A DNA stretch of 64,000 nucleotides from assembly GCA_022702705.1 (NCBI GenBank), contig CM040424.1:140913665-140977664 (forward strand), read 5' to 3'. The stretch is from Papilionanthe hookeriana x Papilionanthe teres. Lineage: Eukaryota > Streptophyta > Magnoliopsida > Asparagales > Orchidaceae. Numbering within the stretch: the stretch's first letter is position 1; each line of letters opens with the position of its first letter. A program made the translations under genes and the position numbers. Under the pieces are notes generated by a model. That model was not told the origin of the DNA. It saw only the letters and a program-made list of their open reading frames with translations, and did not search any database. Positions 1 through 10,559 of the stretch are shown in pieces.

Positions 1-221
1 ACCATTTGGAAATCATGAATACAATATTTCTTGATCTTATGATAATGTTAGGATTTATAATGAAAAAATGAATGATTGGCATGATTGGAAGATAATTAAA
101 AAAAATCAAACCTGGACAAGAAGCTTGATTGTATAATACAAGAAAGAAATTATTTCCTGAAAAACTTAAGTTCATGTGGTTAGGGGCATTCACTGAGTCT
201 ACATCTAATACTGACAAAGGT
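1..221 (+). pseudogene. Athila integrase C-terminal fragment
   Basis: Degenerate end of an Athila-type Ty3/gypsy integrase. Read across frames, it keeps the order of short motifs seen in the integrase ends near 43000-43240 and 56480-56770: an R-I-Y-x-E-K helix, then W-H-D, then a stretch matching the conserved F-P-x-K-L-K and W-L-G-x-F core of the C-terminal domain. Stops and frame slips interrupt it throughout, so no protein is expected. It starts at the window edge, so more may lie outside. At about 222 it runs straight into Tat RNase H sequence in the same orientation, which marks a recombination or insertion scar. It is too short to place in a subfamily. Confidence 0.6.
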
Positions 222-480
222 AAAATATCCTCCTATTGAGAAACATTGTTTAGCTTTAGTTTTAACTGCTCAGAAGCTTAGACATTACATGTTTTCTCAT
301 AAAATCAACCTAATTTTGAAAGTTAATCTGCTGCACTTTTTGATGACCAGACCAACACTTTCTGGATGTTTAGCAAGGTGGTCAATGATACTATTGCAAT
401 TTGATATAAATTTTGTGCCCCTTCACACTATAAAAGGACAGATTCTTGCAAACCTTCTTACGGCGAACCCACTGTCAGTT
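222..480 (+). pseudogene. Tat RNase H fragment
   Basis: Plus-strand piece of the pol of a Tat-lineage element. The translation has I-E-K-H-C-L-A-L, then L-R-H-Y-M, then R-P-T-L-S and L-A-R-W-S-M-I-L-L-Q-F-D, the same order as in the minus-strand Tat-1 copy at 1250-1480. This is the end of the classical RNase H domain and the linker to the second, archaeal-type RNase H. The similarity ends near 475, where an inverted Athila LTR remnant begins. The open frame continues to 609 only by chance through that LTR. It is diverged from the Tat-1/Tat-2 family, so it comes from another subfamily. Confidence 0.7.
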
Positions 481-933
481 GGATCAGGCACCTGGGTGCC
501 AGACTCCGTGACCAGGTCTTCGTGCCTCTTCACTTTAGATTGCACCTCTTCGCGATTAAAACTATTTTCCCATGTCCAAATGCATTGTATCACATGTCAT
601 ATATATTAGGAGTAACTTTCAGTCTTCTAAAAGCTCTGATAAAGGCTTAACACCGTCAAAATAACTACCTAAAGTCGTCAAAAATCTTATCTGTGTCTGT
701 ATCGAACTGGTGCATAGGCGCTGGATTCTGGCACCTCGGCGTCAGGCTTATAAATTCGACAACTTTGCTCTTTAAGCTCCATTTTTTCTCCTTTTTGCTC
801 CTTTCTCCTTCTTAAACTCTTTTTTTTTATCACCTACATCCAAAAACATAAAAATACCTTTCATTAAAGCATAATATCCTTAAGAATTGAATCATAATAA
901 AGGCATAAAAATGGGTATTTTTTAAGTAGATCA
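481..933 (-). repeat. Athila-0 LTR remnant (truncated)
   Basis: Left part of an Athila LTR lying on the minus strand. On that strand the LTR starts at 933 with TGATC just after a polypurine tract, as in the intact Athila-2 3' LTR at 61937. It also contains a purine-rich tract like the one at 49900-49920 of Athila-2. Further in are near-palindromes GGTGCATAGGCGC (709-721), GGCACCTCGGCGTC (730-743) and GGCACCTGGGTGCC (487-500), in the place where Athila-1 and Athila-2 carry their own palindromes. The LTR is cut at about 481. Confidence 0.6.
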
Positions 934-1022
934 AATTCCCCCAAACTTAAACGTTACTTGTCCTCAAGTAACCCTTAATTACATAAAATGTATAACATTT
1001 GGAATGTAGTTTTAAATATTTA
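934..1022 (-). promoter_or_regulatory. Athila-0 3' hairpin and polypurine tract
   Basis: On the minus strand this reads as the end of an Athila internal region: hairpin ACTTG-AGGA-CAAGT (956-969), then a G-rich polypurine tract (about 934-948) abutting the LTR start at 933. The same order is found at 61901-61936 in Athila-2. The polypurine tract primes plus-strand DNA synthesis. The hairpin is conserved between the two elements but its role is not known to me. Tat-1 sequence begins at about 1023. Confidence 0.7.
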
Positions 1023-1863
1023 AGAGTGGTAGGAGTATCTTAACATCCCCCGCTCCGGTGTTATAAAGATTAATCCGATTCCTGCCTTACCAGGCACTAT
1101 CACTTGCGATTCTTCGTCTTTGTTTGCTGAAGATGCTCCGTCGAAATATAATTCCCAACGTCGATCATTAGGGTCTTCTAGGCTCATTATTTGTTCATCT
1201 GGCATATCGTCATTGAGAGGAGATTCTGCCGGCAAAGGGTGTGCTGCAAGGAAGTCTGCTAAGAGTTGTCCCTTTACGGCACGAAGAGGCACGAAAGTTA
1301 TATCGAATTGCAATAATATCATCGACCATCTGGCAAGTCTGTCGGAAAGCGTTGGACGGGTTATCAAGTATTGCAATGGATTAAATTTCGAGATCAGGTT
1401 GACCTTATGAGAAAGCATGTAGTGCCTGAGCTTTTGAGCGGCGAAGATCAGGGCCAAACAATGCTTTTCAATTGCGGGATACCTTATTTCCGTCGGAAGT
1501 AAACGACGGCTTAAGTAGTAAAGAGCATTTTCTTTACCCTCATCATTGACCTGGGCTAACAGGGCTCCGAGAGAGTCGTCTAAAGCCGCGGTATAGAGTA
1601 TCAGCGGTCTACCCGAGACTGGGGCTGCTAAGACAGGATGTGTCATTAAATATTGTTTAATGTCCTCGAAGACCTTCTGGCATTTCTCTTCCCAAATAAA
1701 TTTGGCGTCCTTTTTAACTAGTGACGAGAAAGGCTGACACCTACCTGACAAGTTTGAGATAAAGCGTCGAAGATATGCCAACTTCCCTTGAAAAGATCGT
1801 AGTTGTTTTAAGGTTTTGGGAGACGACATTTCTAAGATAGCTTTAATCTTTTCCGGGTCGATT
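1023..1863 (-). pseudogene. Tat-1 RT thumb, RNase H, start of archaeal RNase H
   Basis: C-terminal half of the Tat-1 polymerase. The longest open stretch (1020-1829, 269 codons) starts in the RT thumb (S-F-Q-G-K-L-A-Y-L-R-R-F-I), passes through a classical RNase H domain with the A-L-D-D-S-L-G-A and I-E-K-H-C-L-A-L motifs, then a linker rich in acidic residues, and enters the archaeal-type RNase H typical of Tat at W-E-L-Y-F-D-G-A-S. It stops at the break near 1023, before the second catalytic block of that domain (N-N-E-A-E-Y-E-A-L in Tat-2). It is homologous to Tat-2 18390-19230. It is a dead fragment, though its frame is less damaged than that of Tat-2. Confidence 0.85.
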
Positions 1864-2570
1864 TCAATTCCACGAAGTCGGACAACGAATCCTAAGAATT
1901 TCCCGGAGGTGACGCCGAAGGCGCATTTTTAAGGGATTCATCTTAAGGTTAAATTGCCTTAATCGTTCGAAAACAATTCTCAAATCATACAAGTGGTTTT
2001 CCTTTACTTTGCTTTTGATGACCACAACGTCCACGTAGCATTCGACTTGATTGTGGATGAGATCATCAAAAATTCTTGTCATCGCTCTCTGGTAGGTTGC
2101 TCCTGCGTTCTTCAATCCGAATGGCATCACTGTGTAGCAATATACTCCGATCGGCGTTCTGAATGCTGTAAGCTTTTCATCTTCTGGAGCCATTTTTATC
2201 TGGTTGTATCCTGAAGATCCATCCATGAATGAGAATATCTCATGTGTCGAAGCAATGTCGATCATTAGTTCTGGGATTGGTAGAGGGAATTCATCTTTTG
2301 GACATGCCTTGTTTAAATCTCTGAAGTCCACACAAATTCTGATCTGACCATTCTTCTTTCTGACTGGCACCACGTTGGCTAGCCAAGTCGGGTATTATAT
2401 TTCACAGACAAATTTGGCGTCTATTAGCTTTTTAACTTCGGCTATGACTTGTTGTTCGATTTCTAGACGCATTCTTCTGGGACCTTGTCTGACTGGGACA
2501 GAAGTAGGATCCACTCCTAGTTTATGGACTGCGACCTCCGGAGCTAATCCCGGCATCTCATCGTAGTTCC
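1864..2570 (-). pseudogene. Tat-1 reverse transcriptase fingers and palm
   Basis: Reverse transcriptase of Tat-1. The open part (1864-2373, 169 codons) shows V-R-K-K-N-G-Q-I-R-I-C-V-D-F-R-D-L-N-K-A, then S-F-M-D-G-S-S-G-Y-N-Q-I with the first catalytic Asp, then M-P-F-G-L-K-N-A-G-A-T-Y-Q-R. The active-site box, normally Y-x-D-D, reads Y-V-D-V at 2026-2037, so the second catalytic Asp is missing. The same change is in Tat-2. A one-base insertion in an A/T run near 1925 breaks the frame after the palm. A polymerase with Y-V-D-V should not synthesise DNA, so any movement after this change would have needed RT in trans. Confidence 0.9.
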
Positions 2571-3492
2571 AAGCAAAACAAGTCTTTAAATTCCATTAAT
2601 AACTTGATTATTTCTTCGGAGTCTTCTTTATTGAGTAAGGATCTAACAAAGGTAGGTCTAGGCTCTTCGCTAGTACCTAAGTTAACTTCCGTTAGCTCAT
2701 CTATTGTAGATTTAATCTCTTCTTCGAATTCTGGTGGAGCGTCTCCAATTTGTAAATCTTCGAGCTCGTCTGTAGTTTCCATGCAGTTTTCATTAGATTC
2801 GCAAGTGACAACCAAGCAAAATTCAGTATCGTCAACTGATCCTACTGTGCCAAATCCGAGCCCATGCTTCGAATTGGGTGGACGACCGGAGTTATTCCAT
2901 AATTTTTTAAAATGTAGTGATTGACCTTTTGTCCATAGTCGAGGTAAGAAACCCGTTGAATTAAACTTTGAACACAGGGAGAGTACCACTCAAAAGGTAA
3001 TTCCATTAATTCTGATGAAGTGACATCTTCAAATTATACATTATTTTCAATTTTGGAGGAAGAAGCACCACGGTAGAATTTGATTGGCTTTGCACCGCCG
3101 CTACGTACCTCTTTGACCACCATACCCTCGATCTTATTAGAATGGATCGGGGTTAGGGTCATAGTATGTACGTAGTGGTTAATCTTCTCGTACATTGATT
3201 TGTATTCTTCATTCTTTTCATCTTCGAGGAGATCTTGAATTGCGGCTTCTTCCGACTTATTGTTGCTCGCTTCTTGCTTGATCTCTTTTTCTTCTTCGAA
3301 GTCGTCTTCCTAATCAACATTGATGGTTGATTTCCTCCGTCCAACCGTCCTAACGTCTCTACCACGGCCTCGTCCCCGGCCTCGACCTCGGATGCGAGTT
3401 GTGGAGAAACCTTCACCATCTCGCCGTAAGGGAGTGGTGAGTGATCGTTGGACTAGAACTTCGGGTTCTTCGTTGTCCCGAACTTTCTTTGC
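2558..3492 (-). pseudogene. Tat-1 protease-to-RT linker
   Basis: Coding linker between protease and RT. Going downstream on the minus strand it has an Arg/Gly-rich stretch (RG repeats, about 3360-3420), a Lys/Glu-rich charged segment, a G-L-G-F-G motif recalling a G-patch (about 2860-2890), and the pre-RT segment typical of Tat pol (D-E-L-T-E-V-N-L-G-T, then R-P-T-F-V). Open stretches are 3159-3419 and 2558-2989, in different frames. RG-rich and G-patch-like tracts suggest RNA contact, which is inference. It matches 19900-20860 of Tat-2 nearly base for base. Confidence 0.7.
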
Positions 3493-4383
3493 TTAATTTG
3501 TTATGGTATCTCCGGAGAAGATTGTTTTCTTCGGTGGTGCATAATAAGTCGCGTCTTCATGGATTCCAATTTCATGTACGGAGAATGGTTGTAAGTCACC
3601 TTTGATGCATCGTTCCCCTCCATCGTAGTATTTGATGCACCGATGTAGAGATGATGGTACCATCTTGTTTTCATGTATCCATGGTCGGCCCGATAGAGCG
3701 TTGAACGACGTTTCTGAATCGATTATGTGAAATTTTGCGGTTGTCTTTGCTAAGTCACCGGTCTTCATTAGTAGCGTTATTGATCCGAGTGCTCTTTCTC
3801 CTTTCTGGTTGAATCCTTTTAATAACATTTTGTCGGCTTCGAGCTCGCGAGCATCAATTTCCAAGTATGCTAGTGTTCGAAGACTCATTATATTGATTGA
3901 TGCTCCTAGATCCACCAATACTCTGGAGAGTGTAAACTTTCCAATTGTAACTGAAATGTACAACGGTCGGTTGTGATCTGCTGTCCCAAGTAGTAGGTCA
4001 TTGTTTGTGAAGGTAACACCTCACTGTTCCTTTAACGAGCAAACCTCATCTAAGGAATCTCCAACAATTTGAGCTAAGCAAATTTCCGGATCAAGTAAGG
4101 CCTTGATCAGAGCTTCTCTCATCTCCTTTGATAAGATGAGAGCGTCGTAGATGCTCAGTTTGGCCGGTAGTTTCCTAAGATGGGCTAGCACGTTGTAGTC
4201 CACTTTATTTTCATGTGTCTCGGCTTCTTCCCGAATGGGTATTTCTTCTGTCGGGGTTGGTTCTTCCTGAACAACAACCTGCTTTCCTTTGTCCTTTGGA
4301 CCCATTCTCGGAGGTAGAACTCCCCAGTTATGCTTCGTCTCATCAGGACGAAAAGAAAGGAATTGAAAAGAGTCCGAACTCAT
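3493..4383 (-). pseudogene. Tat-1 N-terminal peptide fused to aspartic protease
   Basis: Starts at an ATG at 4383 with M-S-S-D-S-F-Q-F-L-S-F-R-P, the same N-terminus as the first ORF of Tat-2 (25131), but after about 20 codons jumps in frame to sequence just upstream of protease (M-G-P-K-D-K-G-K-Q). Gag is deleted. The protease core follows with the active-site motif D-L-G-A-S (about 3895-3925). A CGA-to-TGA change gives a stop at 4021-4023, between the Glu-rich N-terminal part and the protease. The junction has no GT...AG ends in Tat-2, so a DNA deletion is more likely than retrocopying of a spliced RNA. Confidence 0.75.
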
Positions 4384-4800
4384 TCTTGCTCATGTATTTA
4401 TAAGAAGGAATTATGTGTTAAAAGAATCATTCATTAGAGGGTTTTGTTTATTTAGACTGGAATGTTCAAAAGTGTAAAGAAGGTAAGGAATTCGATTCAG
4501 AGTTGGAAAGGAAAAGAAAGTCGTATGCAAGACTTCTCGACTCGAAGGATCACTCCTAAACTAACACCTATTGGGGGTCCATCCCACCTCGAAATGAGGT
4601 AAAAGGATATCGAACCTCTCTGTTTAGGGGTGTCTAAACAAGGTGGCTCCTAAATCCGAGAGAATGTTGGTTATACTTGTTCAAGGTAGAAATGAACATA
4701 GTACCCCAACGGAAAGAATGGTAGTTTGATCCATTAAGGACATGGATGCACTACCAATTTTTGAAAGCTGAATTGTCTGATTAAAATGGAGAGAGGAATT
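4384..4800 (-). other. Tat-1 5' leader with inverted polypurine-tract copy
   Basis: Untranslated leader between primer binding site and first ATG, read on the minus strand. Plus-strand bases 4564-4582 match, at 18 of 19, the minus-strand polypurine tract next to LTR A (12192-12210). In the transcript the two sites would therefore be complementary. The similarity continues weakly into an inverted version of the LTR-start hairpin (about 4586-4600). I see no start codon or open frame of note. Tat-2 has the same leader at 25132-25548. Confidence 0.6.
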
Positions 4801-4819
4801 GTCCCCAGCGGAGTCGCCA
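4801..4819 (-). promoter_or_regulatory. Tat-1 primer binding site (tRNA-Arg type)
   Basis: On the minus strand the sequence TGGCGACTCCGCTGGGGAC lies five bases from the LTR end at 4825. It is complementary to the 3' end of a plant tRNA-Arg (ACG) as I know it, with one mismatch. This is the usual primer for Tat/Ogre minus-strand DNA synthesis. Confidence 0.85.
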
Positions 4820-6935
4820 GAAGTTGTCGGCATATTCTTGGGTTGTGTTGTATTTTAAAAAGGGGTCACCTACAGAAATTGTCGGCGAATTTTTAATTTA
4901 ATTTTAATAAATAATTTGGAAAGCAGTATTTGATTTTGAAATTAATTTTAAATTTGAAGATTTTAAGATATGAAATCAAACCGATCTCACATCCCAAATA
5001 GTTTATATAAACAAGCACCACACCACAAACCGTGTATCTATCCCTAAGGATAGACACACCGCTTGACAGTGGAGCTCGATTAAACAAACTAAAAGATTTG
5101 TGACATCCGTTTGGTCTGCGAGCCAATTTTATAAGCCGACAAATTCCCCTGTTTAATATGAAAGCATTAAACGGGGTTTATATTACTCAGGTTCTTTAAA
5201 ATTCCCTATAAGGGCAAGCCCCTATAGTTAATTACATCTTAAGTGACGGGAATCACCTAAGAAAACTCTCGATAATAATCAATAATTCGCTCTCAAGAAT
5301 TTCAAAGTTTAAGTTTTCGAAAGGATTGAATTTTGGAATTTCGATAGGGAATGGATCAAGTTTGGAACATTTTGTTTTGAGAATTCAAAGGAAGAAAGGT
5401 AGGAGAAATTACGGATTCGAAGTGATCTTCGGTTATTTCCCGACTATCCTATTGTTTGGCTTGGATTTAGGAAAGTCCTAACATTTATCTGATATTTCAA
5501 TCTTGCCAATTTTAGTTAATTAGGACTTATATTTATATGATAGAATCATACAAATAGCCTCGAAGAATATGAGGGTTTATGTCGTATCGGACGACTACCT
5601 CGGAGTCCTAGGACCGGTTAGGGCTTAATTTGCAATGCAAATGCCTAACGAAGAGGTTGAGGATTTATGTTGCACTAGGCAAACTACCTCGAAATCCTAT
5701 GGCTTTGTTGTTTAATTCTAGGAATGTTTTGCTGATGTAGATTCAAGTTTTGCTGATGACGATGGCCATGTTGCCCACCATGCTCCAAGCTCCTTGTTGT
5801 TGCAGAGGTTTAGTTATAGAAGTCATAAATCAGGAGATGAGAAAAGTGTTTTGGTTTAGAGAAAATCTTAATTTCCAAGTGTTTTTTGTGTTTTAATTGA
5901 AACAAATCTTAAAGTTGATTATAACGACACCGGTTAGGATCCCACGGTTCCATCCTTCCGGCATCATTATTTTTATCGGATTCACTTAGTCCAGATGAAT
6001 TTGCTAAACTCAACTAAAAGAGTTCCACACTTTCATTTAGACCGTGGGAAATCCCGTTAGCAACACGTAGGTTACATCATCTGAGGTATTCCCGATCATC
6101 CAACAAGACGTTTTAATTTAGTTGTAATATTAGTTTTGTGTTCTGTTTGTGATTAAATTTTGAGTTGTTTTATATTTTGAAATGTTGTGGCGGTGAATTT
6201 TATCTTGCAATGACTTTTAGTTTAGTTTTGGTTTCAGTTTTAGGGACTATCCTAAAGGTGTGGGTTTTCATGCAACGGTTGTTTATCATGCAAGAAAAGC
6301 AAGTGCAATGCGGTTAAATAAATTGCAATAATGTAAATTGCAAGAAAGTAAATTGCAATAAAGTAAAAACGTACCTGGAGGGTCTTCCCGTCATACCAAG
6401 CTGCACTTGAAACACAATTAGAATATTTAAGCAAGTTCCTAGGTAAAGCTAAGGGAAGGGTTATGGTTTTCTACCAAATTCCTAATCCTATGGCTAGTCA
6501 TTTCCTATGACGTCTAGGTTCCTGTGTTTTGGTTTGAAGACGATTTTCTTCATCGAAGAGCAATTAAGTTCGATTGTTCTTATGAACATCCTATCATATC
6601 GAGGAAGTGCTTAAGACAAATCTTAAACATCTTTTCGATATTTCGAGGATTGTTTTAAGTCGAATGAATTCAATTACACAAATGAATTAATCGTCAGAGG
6701 TTTAGTTAAGTTTTTGTTGTTATCTTACTCGGTGAATGGGACATTTGAATGTCACTATAAGTGAAGTAACATTTCATTTAATGTTTCGTTTAGGAGTTAT
6801 GATAATTAAAGTTTTCGAGGGCAAATTGGTGTTCAAATGGTTTGTGATTTAGTTTAACTTCAATTAATGGGTTTAAATTTGGAATAGTGTTCAAGTTGCT
6901 TTATATTTAATTTCTTTATGAATTAGGTGATATTA

Positions 6936-7210
6936 TGTAATTCAATTTAATTTAACTTTAATTTAATTTAATTTTAATTTAATTCAATTTAGTTTGATTT
7001 GATATTAAATTAATTTAGTTTAATTTGATTTAATTTCCTTTAATTTAATTTAATTTGATTTAATTTTAATTTAATTTAATTAATTTAATTTAATTTAATT
7101 TAATCTTTAATTTAATTTTAATTTGATTTAATTTAATTTAATTCAATTTGATTTATTTAATTTAATTTAATTTTTAATTTAATTTTATTTTTAACTTTAA
7201 TTGAAATTTT
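6936..7210. repeat. (TTTAA)n low-complexity block in LTR A
   Basis: About 270 bases of degenerate TTTAATTTAATT repeats with occasional C or G. The same block is at 27696-27970 in LTR B, which has a short extra expansion, and as reverse complement around 48440-48790 in LTR C. It has no coding potential. Confidence 0.9.
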
Positions 7211-9012
7211 AAAAGAGTTTAATAATTTAACTTTAGTTTAATGATTAAGTTTTTTTAATATTTTAAATTTGAGTTATCATTTTAATTAAGAATTAAATAT
7301 TAATGAGATGATTAATTTAGGGATTTTTAAATTAAAGAATAAATCTCTTCCTAACAATATCCATATTTTAATAATTCCAATTTTATTATTCTTCCCAAAT
7401 TTAATCGATTATTTAATTAAGGTTTATTTCAATTATTTTAAATTGTTTAATGGGTTTCTACCCTTTAATTATTTAAATTTCAATCATCCAAATCAGATTA
7501 AGAACAAATATTTTACTTGTTAATTTTATTAAACCTAAAGTTTTAATTAAGTGTTAAAAATTTTTTTAATTACCATTTTGCCCTTCAAGCCTAATAATTT
7601 CATAACTCACTAAATTAAACTTAAATGAACTTGAAATTTTTATGTGACTTCACTCATATGTCAATAATGACATGAGAAGAGAAAATGTGATTTTTCTGTA
7701 TTTAATTTATTTATATAATTATTTTTGGTGGAAAATAGGAATTTCCAAGGAAAATTTAATAATATGACCAAGGGAAAGTTTCTGTGCTTAAGAAAATTAT
7801 GGGACATTCCTAATGACCAGAGGACCACTTGGACCAACTTTGGTGATTTTTTGAATTATATTATTTTTATTATAATTATTTTAAGTTTTGGAGCATTAAT
7901 TAATTTAAAAATAAAATAAAGGTTGAAAAACAAATTTTATATTTTTCAAAAATCTCTTTGATATCAAGGAAATCAGTGAATCAATTTTTGCAATTTTCTG
8001 ATTTTTCTATGATTTATTATAATTATTTTGGTGAAAATGCTAGAAAATACATTTTTTTTAATTTTAAAATTACCCTAGGACTTTAAAATTTAATATCTCA
8101 TTAAATAGACCTAAGAAAAATATGGGGTTTGTTCCTAAGTGATTAAAATTCAAAATGTGACATTTTGGTGAATTTTATTATTTTTTGTAATTTTTATTAT
8201 TTTTTAATTATTAAGAATATTAAAATAATATTAAAAATCAACTTTTTTAGAAAATTGAAATTTTAATTTTTTTAAATTTCCCTAATATCAGAGAGGCTCC
8301 AAAACCAATTTGGTGAATTTTTGAAAGGTATTTTGAAAGTTATGAATTTTTAAAGTTCAAAATGACTAAATGGCTTAATCAACCCATTTAGTTGGGCTAA
8401 CCAAGTCCAATTGACTTCAAATTTTTATGGTGTGTTCCTCTGATCCTGAAGGTCAGTGGAGAATTGATTTCAAGTCAATTTGATGTATGGTTAACTCTAA
8501 TTAATTAAAGAGCTATTTTGGGTGTTTAAGCCAATTAGAGTTATTTTAAATGAACTAATTCAAAACCTATTTTTCCTAGGGTCCTTTGGCCATAAGGAAC
8601 ATCACCAAATTTTCCTAGAATTTATTTCACAACATGCTAATTTTTGGAATTAAAATACTCAGAACAGTAACATGAATTTGAAAAATCAATAACTTCTTAT
8701 AGGGATGGCCTCTAACTTTGGAAAATTCAGGGAATGTTCCCAAATTCAGAGGCTTCAAAAGCCCTATGGTCTCATGCCATGGTGAATTTCCTATATGCAT
8801 GGAGAATTAAAATAATGCAGAAGGGAAATAAATCATTAAAAATAAAATACTTGATGAAATTAAATAATTTTTTTTCCACATTATTCTCCTCTGTTCACAG
8901 AGCAGGAGGGTATTTTTATTTTATTTTTCTGATTTTTCTACACAAAGTTATGGATTTTTGAAGTTTAGGGAATTAAATAAATAAAAAATACCCTAATTTT
9001 CTATTTATCCAA

Positions 9013-9236
9013 GTCGGCGCCGCGTCATCCTCGGCATCTCCGAACGGCCACGCATCGCGCCCCCATTCGACACCGCCATCTGACTCAGCGCTCCGGGTCC
9101 CACGGTTCACTTACCATATCCTGGTCCAACGCCATCTGAGCCGTCCGTCCGCGTGTGTATTAAATGGACGGCATCCGTTCATCGTCCCCGAGCGCCCTCA
9201 CCCGAGAGACGTCCACACTAAATCCCTAATATCTCA
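9013..9236. promoter_or_regulatory. GC-rich CpG block in LTR A
   Basis: A sharp change from AT-rich DNA to about 220 bases rich in C, G and CpG, beginning CGGCGCCGCG. On the minus strand it ends just before ATAAATAG, a TATA-like string. LTR B (29776-29990) and LTR C (46530-46715, plus) keep the block, and in LTR C it includes CACGTG. A promoter or enhancer role is inference. Confidence 0.5.
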
Positions 9237-9808
9237 CTCGATACTCGATAGATTTTCGTGTTCTTATGCTCTATGGATTCATCTTGAGAAGATGAACACA
9301 TCTATACGGTTTATGTGGCATGAAATTGACTTAATGAAAATGGAGAATGTTCAGAAGCTCGGGAAGAAGAGTGAGGCCATACCTTTGCTCAGAGAAGTGT
9401 GGCTTCGATCTGAGGGTTGTTTCACATTCGATTGGATCCCAACAAGCTCCAGATGAAGTCTCCCGGTTTGGTGAATTGCCTAGGTAGGATTTCGACCACA
9501 GCCGATCACAAAGCTTGGAGGGCTGGAGCAAGCGGGTGGCTCGGAGATGGGGCTTTGCTTGGTGGACACCTTCTCTTGGTCCGGTGAAGGTGTAGGACCA
9601 ATCAATTCGGGGATTGGCTCATCGTGGAGAAGTGTCCTGGTTTTGGGCTTGGATTTCAACTCCGAAATTGAGCTCGCAGAGAGGAAATGGCAGGGGGATT
9701 TCGAGTGGGGATCGGGTTCTCTATGTATGGGGAGTAGTACGGAATGATTTTGGCGGAGTTTCCTTAAGGTTTTTGTTTCGAGCACCTCTCATGGCCGAGA
9801 AGGGGTGG

Positions 9809-9819
9809 TGTTTAAATAG
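9809..9819 (-). promoter_or_regulatory. Candidate TATA box in LTR A
   Basis: Minus-strand CTATTTAAACA, followed downstream by a pyrimidine- and C-rich stretch. The box is kept in LTR B (30574-30584, minus), LTR C (45949-45959, plus) and partly in the old fragment at about 35909. Conservation in a fast-changing LTR supports a core promoter. If so, about 2.4 kb of the LTR is upstream and about 5 kb is transcribed. Confidence 0.45.
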
Positions 9820-10559
9820 GAGAGGGTGGAGGGCCTCCCGGGGAGAGTTAGGGCTTGGGATCGACTGCTGCTGGGCATGGGAAGAACAGCTACAATGGCC
9901 ACTGGGGATGGGGCAGCTCAGCAAGGGAGAATTCCAAAGTTGGCTCACATGTGAGCTCTCGGCCATGGTGTTTTCAAGTCCTGGTGGCTGGCCGGACAGG
10001 CATGGGTCACCCTCAAGGTCAGGTGGGTCAGAGGTTGAATTTGGTGAAGTCAATTGCAGTTTGACATGTGTAAAAAACTTGATTAAAATGGAATGGGGGA
10101 GAGTGTATTTTGAGCTTATTTTGGTCAACTCATGCAAATGGGTTTGGTTCACCCTCCCATGACCTGGTGTGGGATGAGGGAAAGTCATTTGGTTCAGCTT
10201 GATTGGAGTGGTGAAGTCTCCATCCATGGTGAGGTGGCTAAGCATGGTTTAGAGTGTGACATGAATATGGTTAAAAGGGCTTAATGAAGGATTAGGAAAG
10301 AATCCCCTCTTCTTGCCATTAATGGCTTGGTGAGGTGGAAAGTGGTCTACATGGCTTCCATGTGGCTTGTACATGGCTCAATGGCTCACATTTGGCTTGG
10401 AAAAAGTTTGGTCAATTTCATAAAAATGGGTTTTAAGAATTTTGGATATTTTGGTGAATATTTGGATGAAGCTTCATTTAGAAATATTTTATCATTGGTT
10501 TATGACTTAGGGATGATTTTAATTGAATGGATGATGTAGAGAAATATCATGTGGGCTTT

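Noticed and set aside
2604..2924. Plus-strand Ser-rich open frame (also 19893-20294)
   Set aside because: Antisense shadow of the Tat pol linker.
4300..4340. Tat-1 gag deletion as a retrocopied spliced RNA
   Set aside because: The missing Tat-2 segment does not start with GT and end with AG at the junction.
7308..7919. Short AT-rich open frames in LTR A (also 28078-28688)
   Set aside because: Composition of Ile, Asn, Leu, Phe; no start context; within LTR.
9480..10245. Overlapping open frames on both strands in LTR A (also 30097-30830 in LTR B)
   Set aside because: Frames open by the GC content there, often without ATG, not kept between LTR A, B and C.
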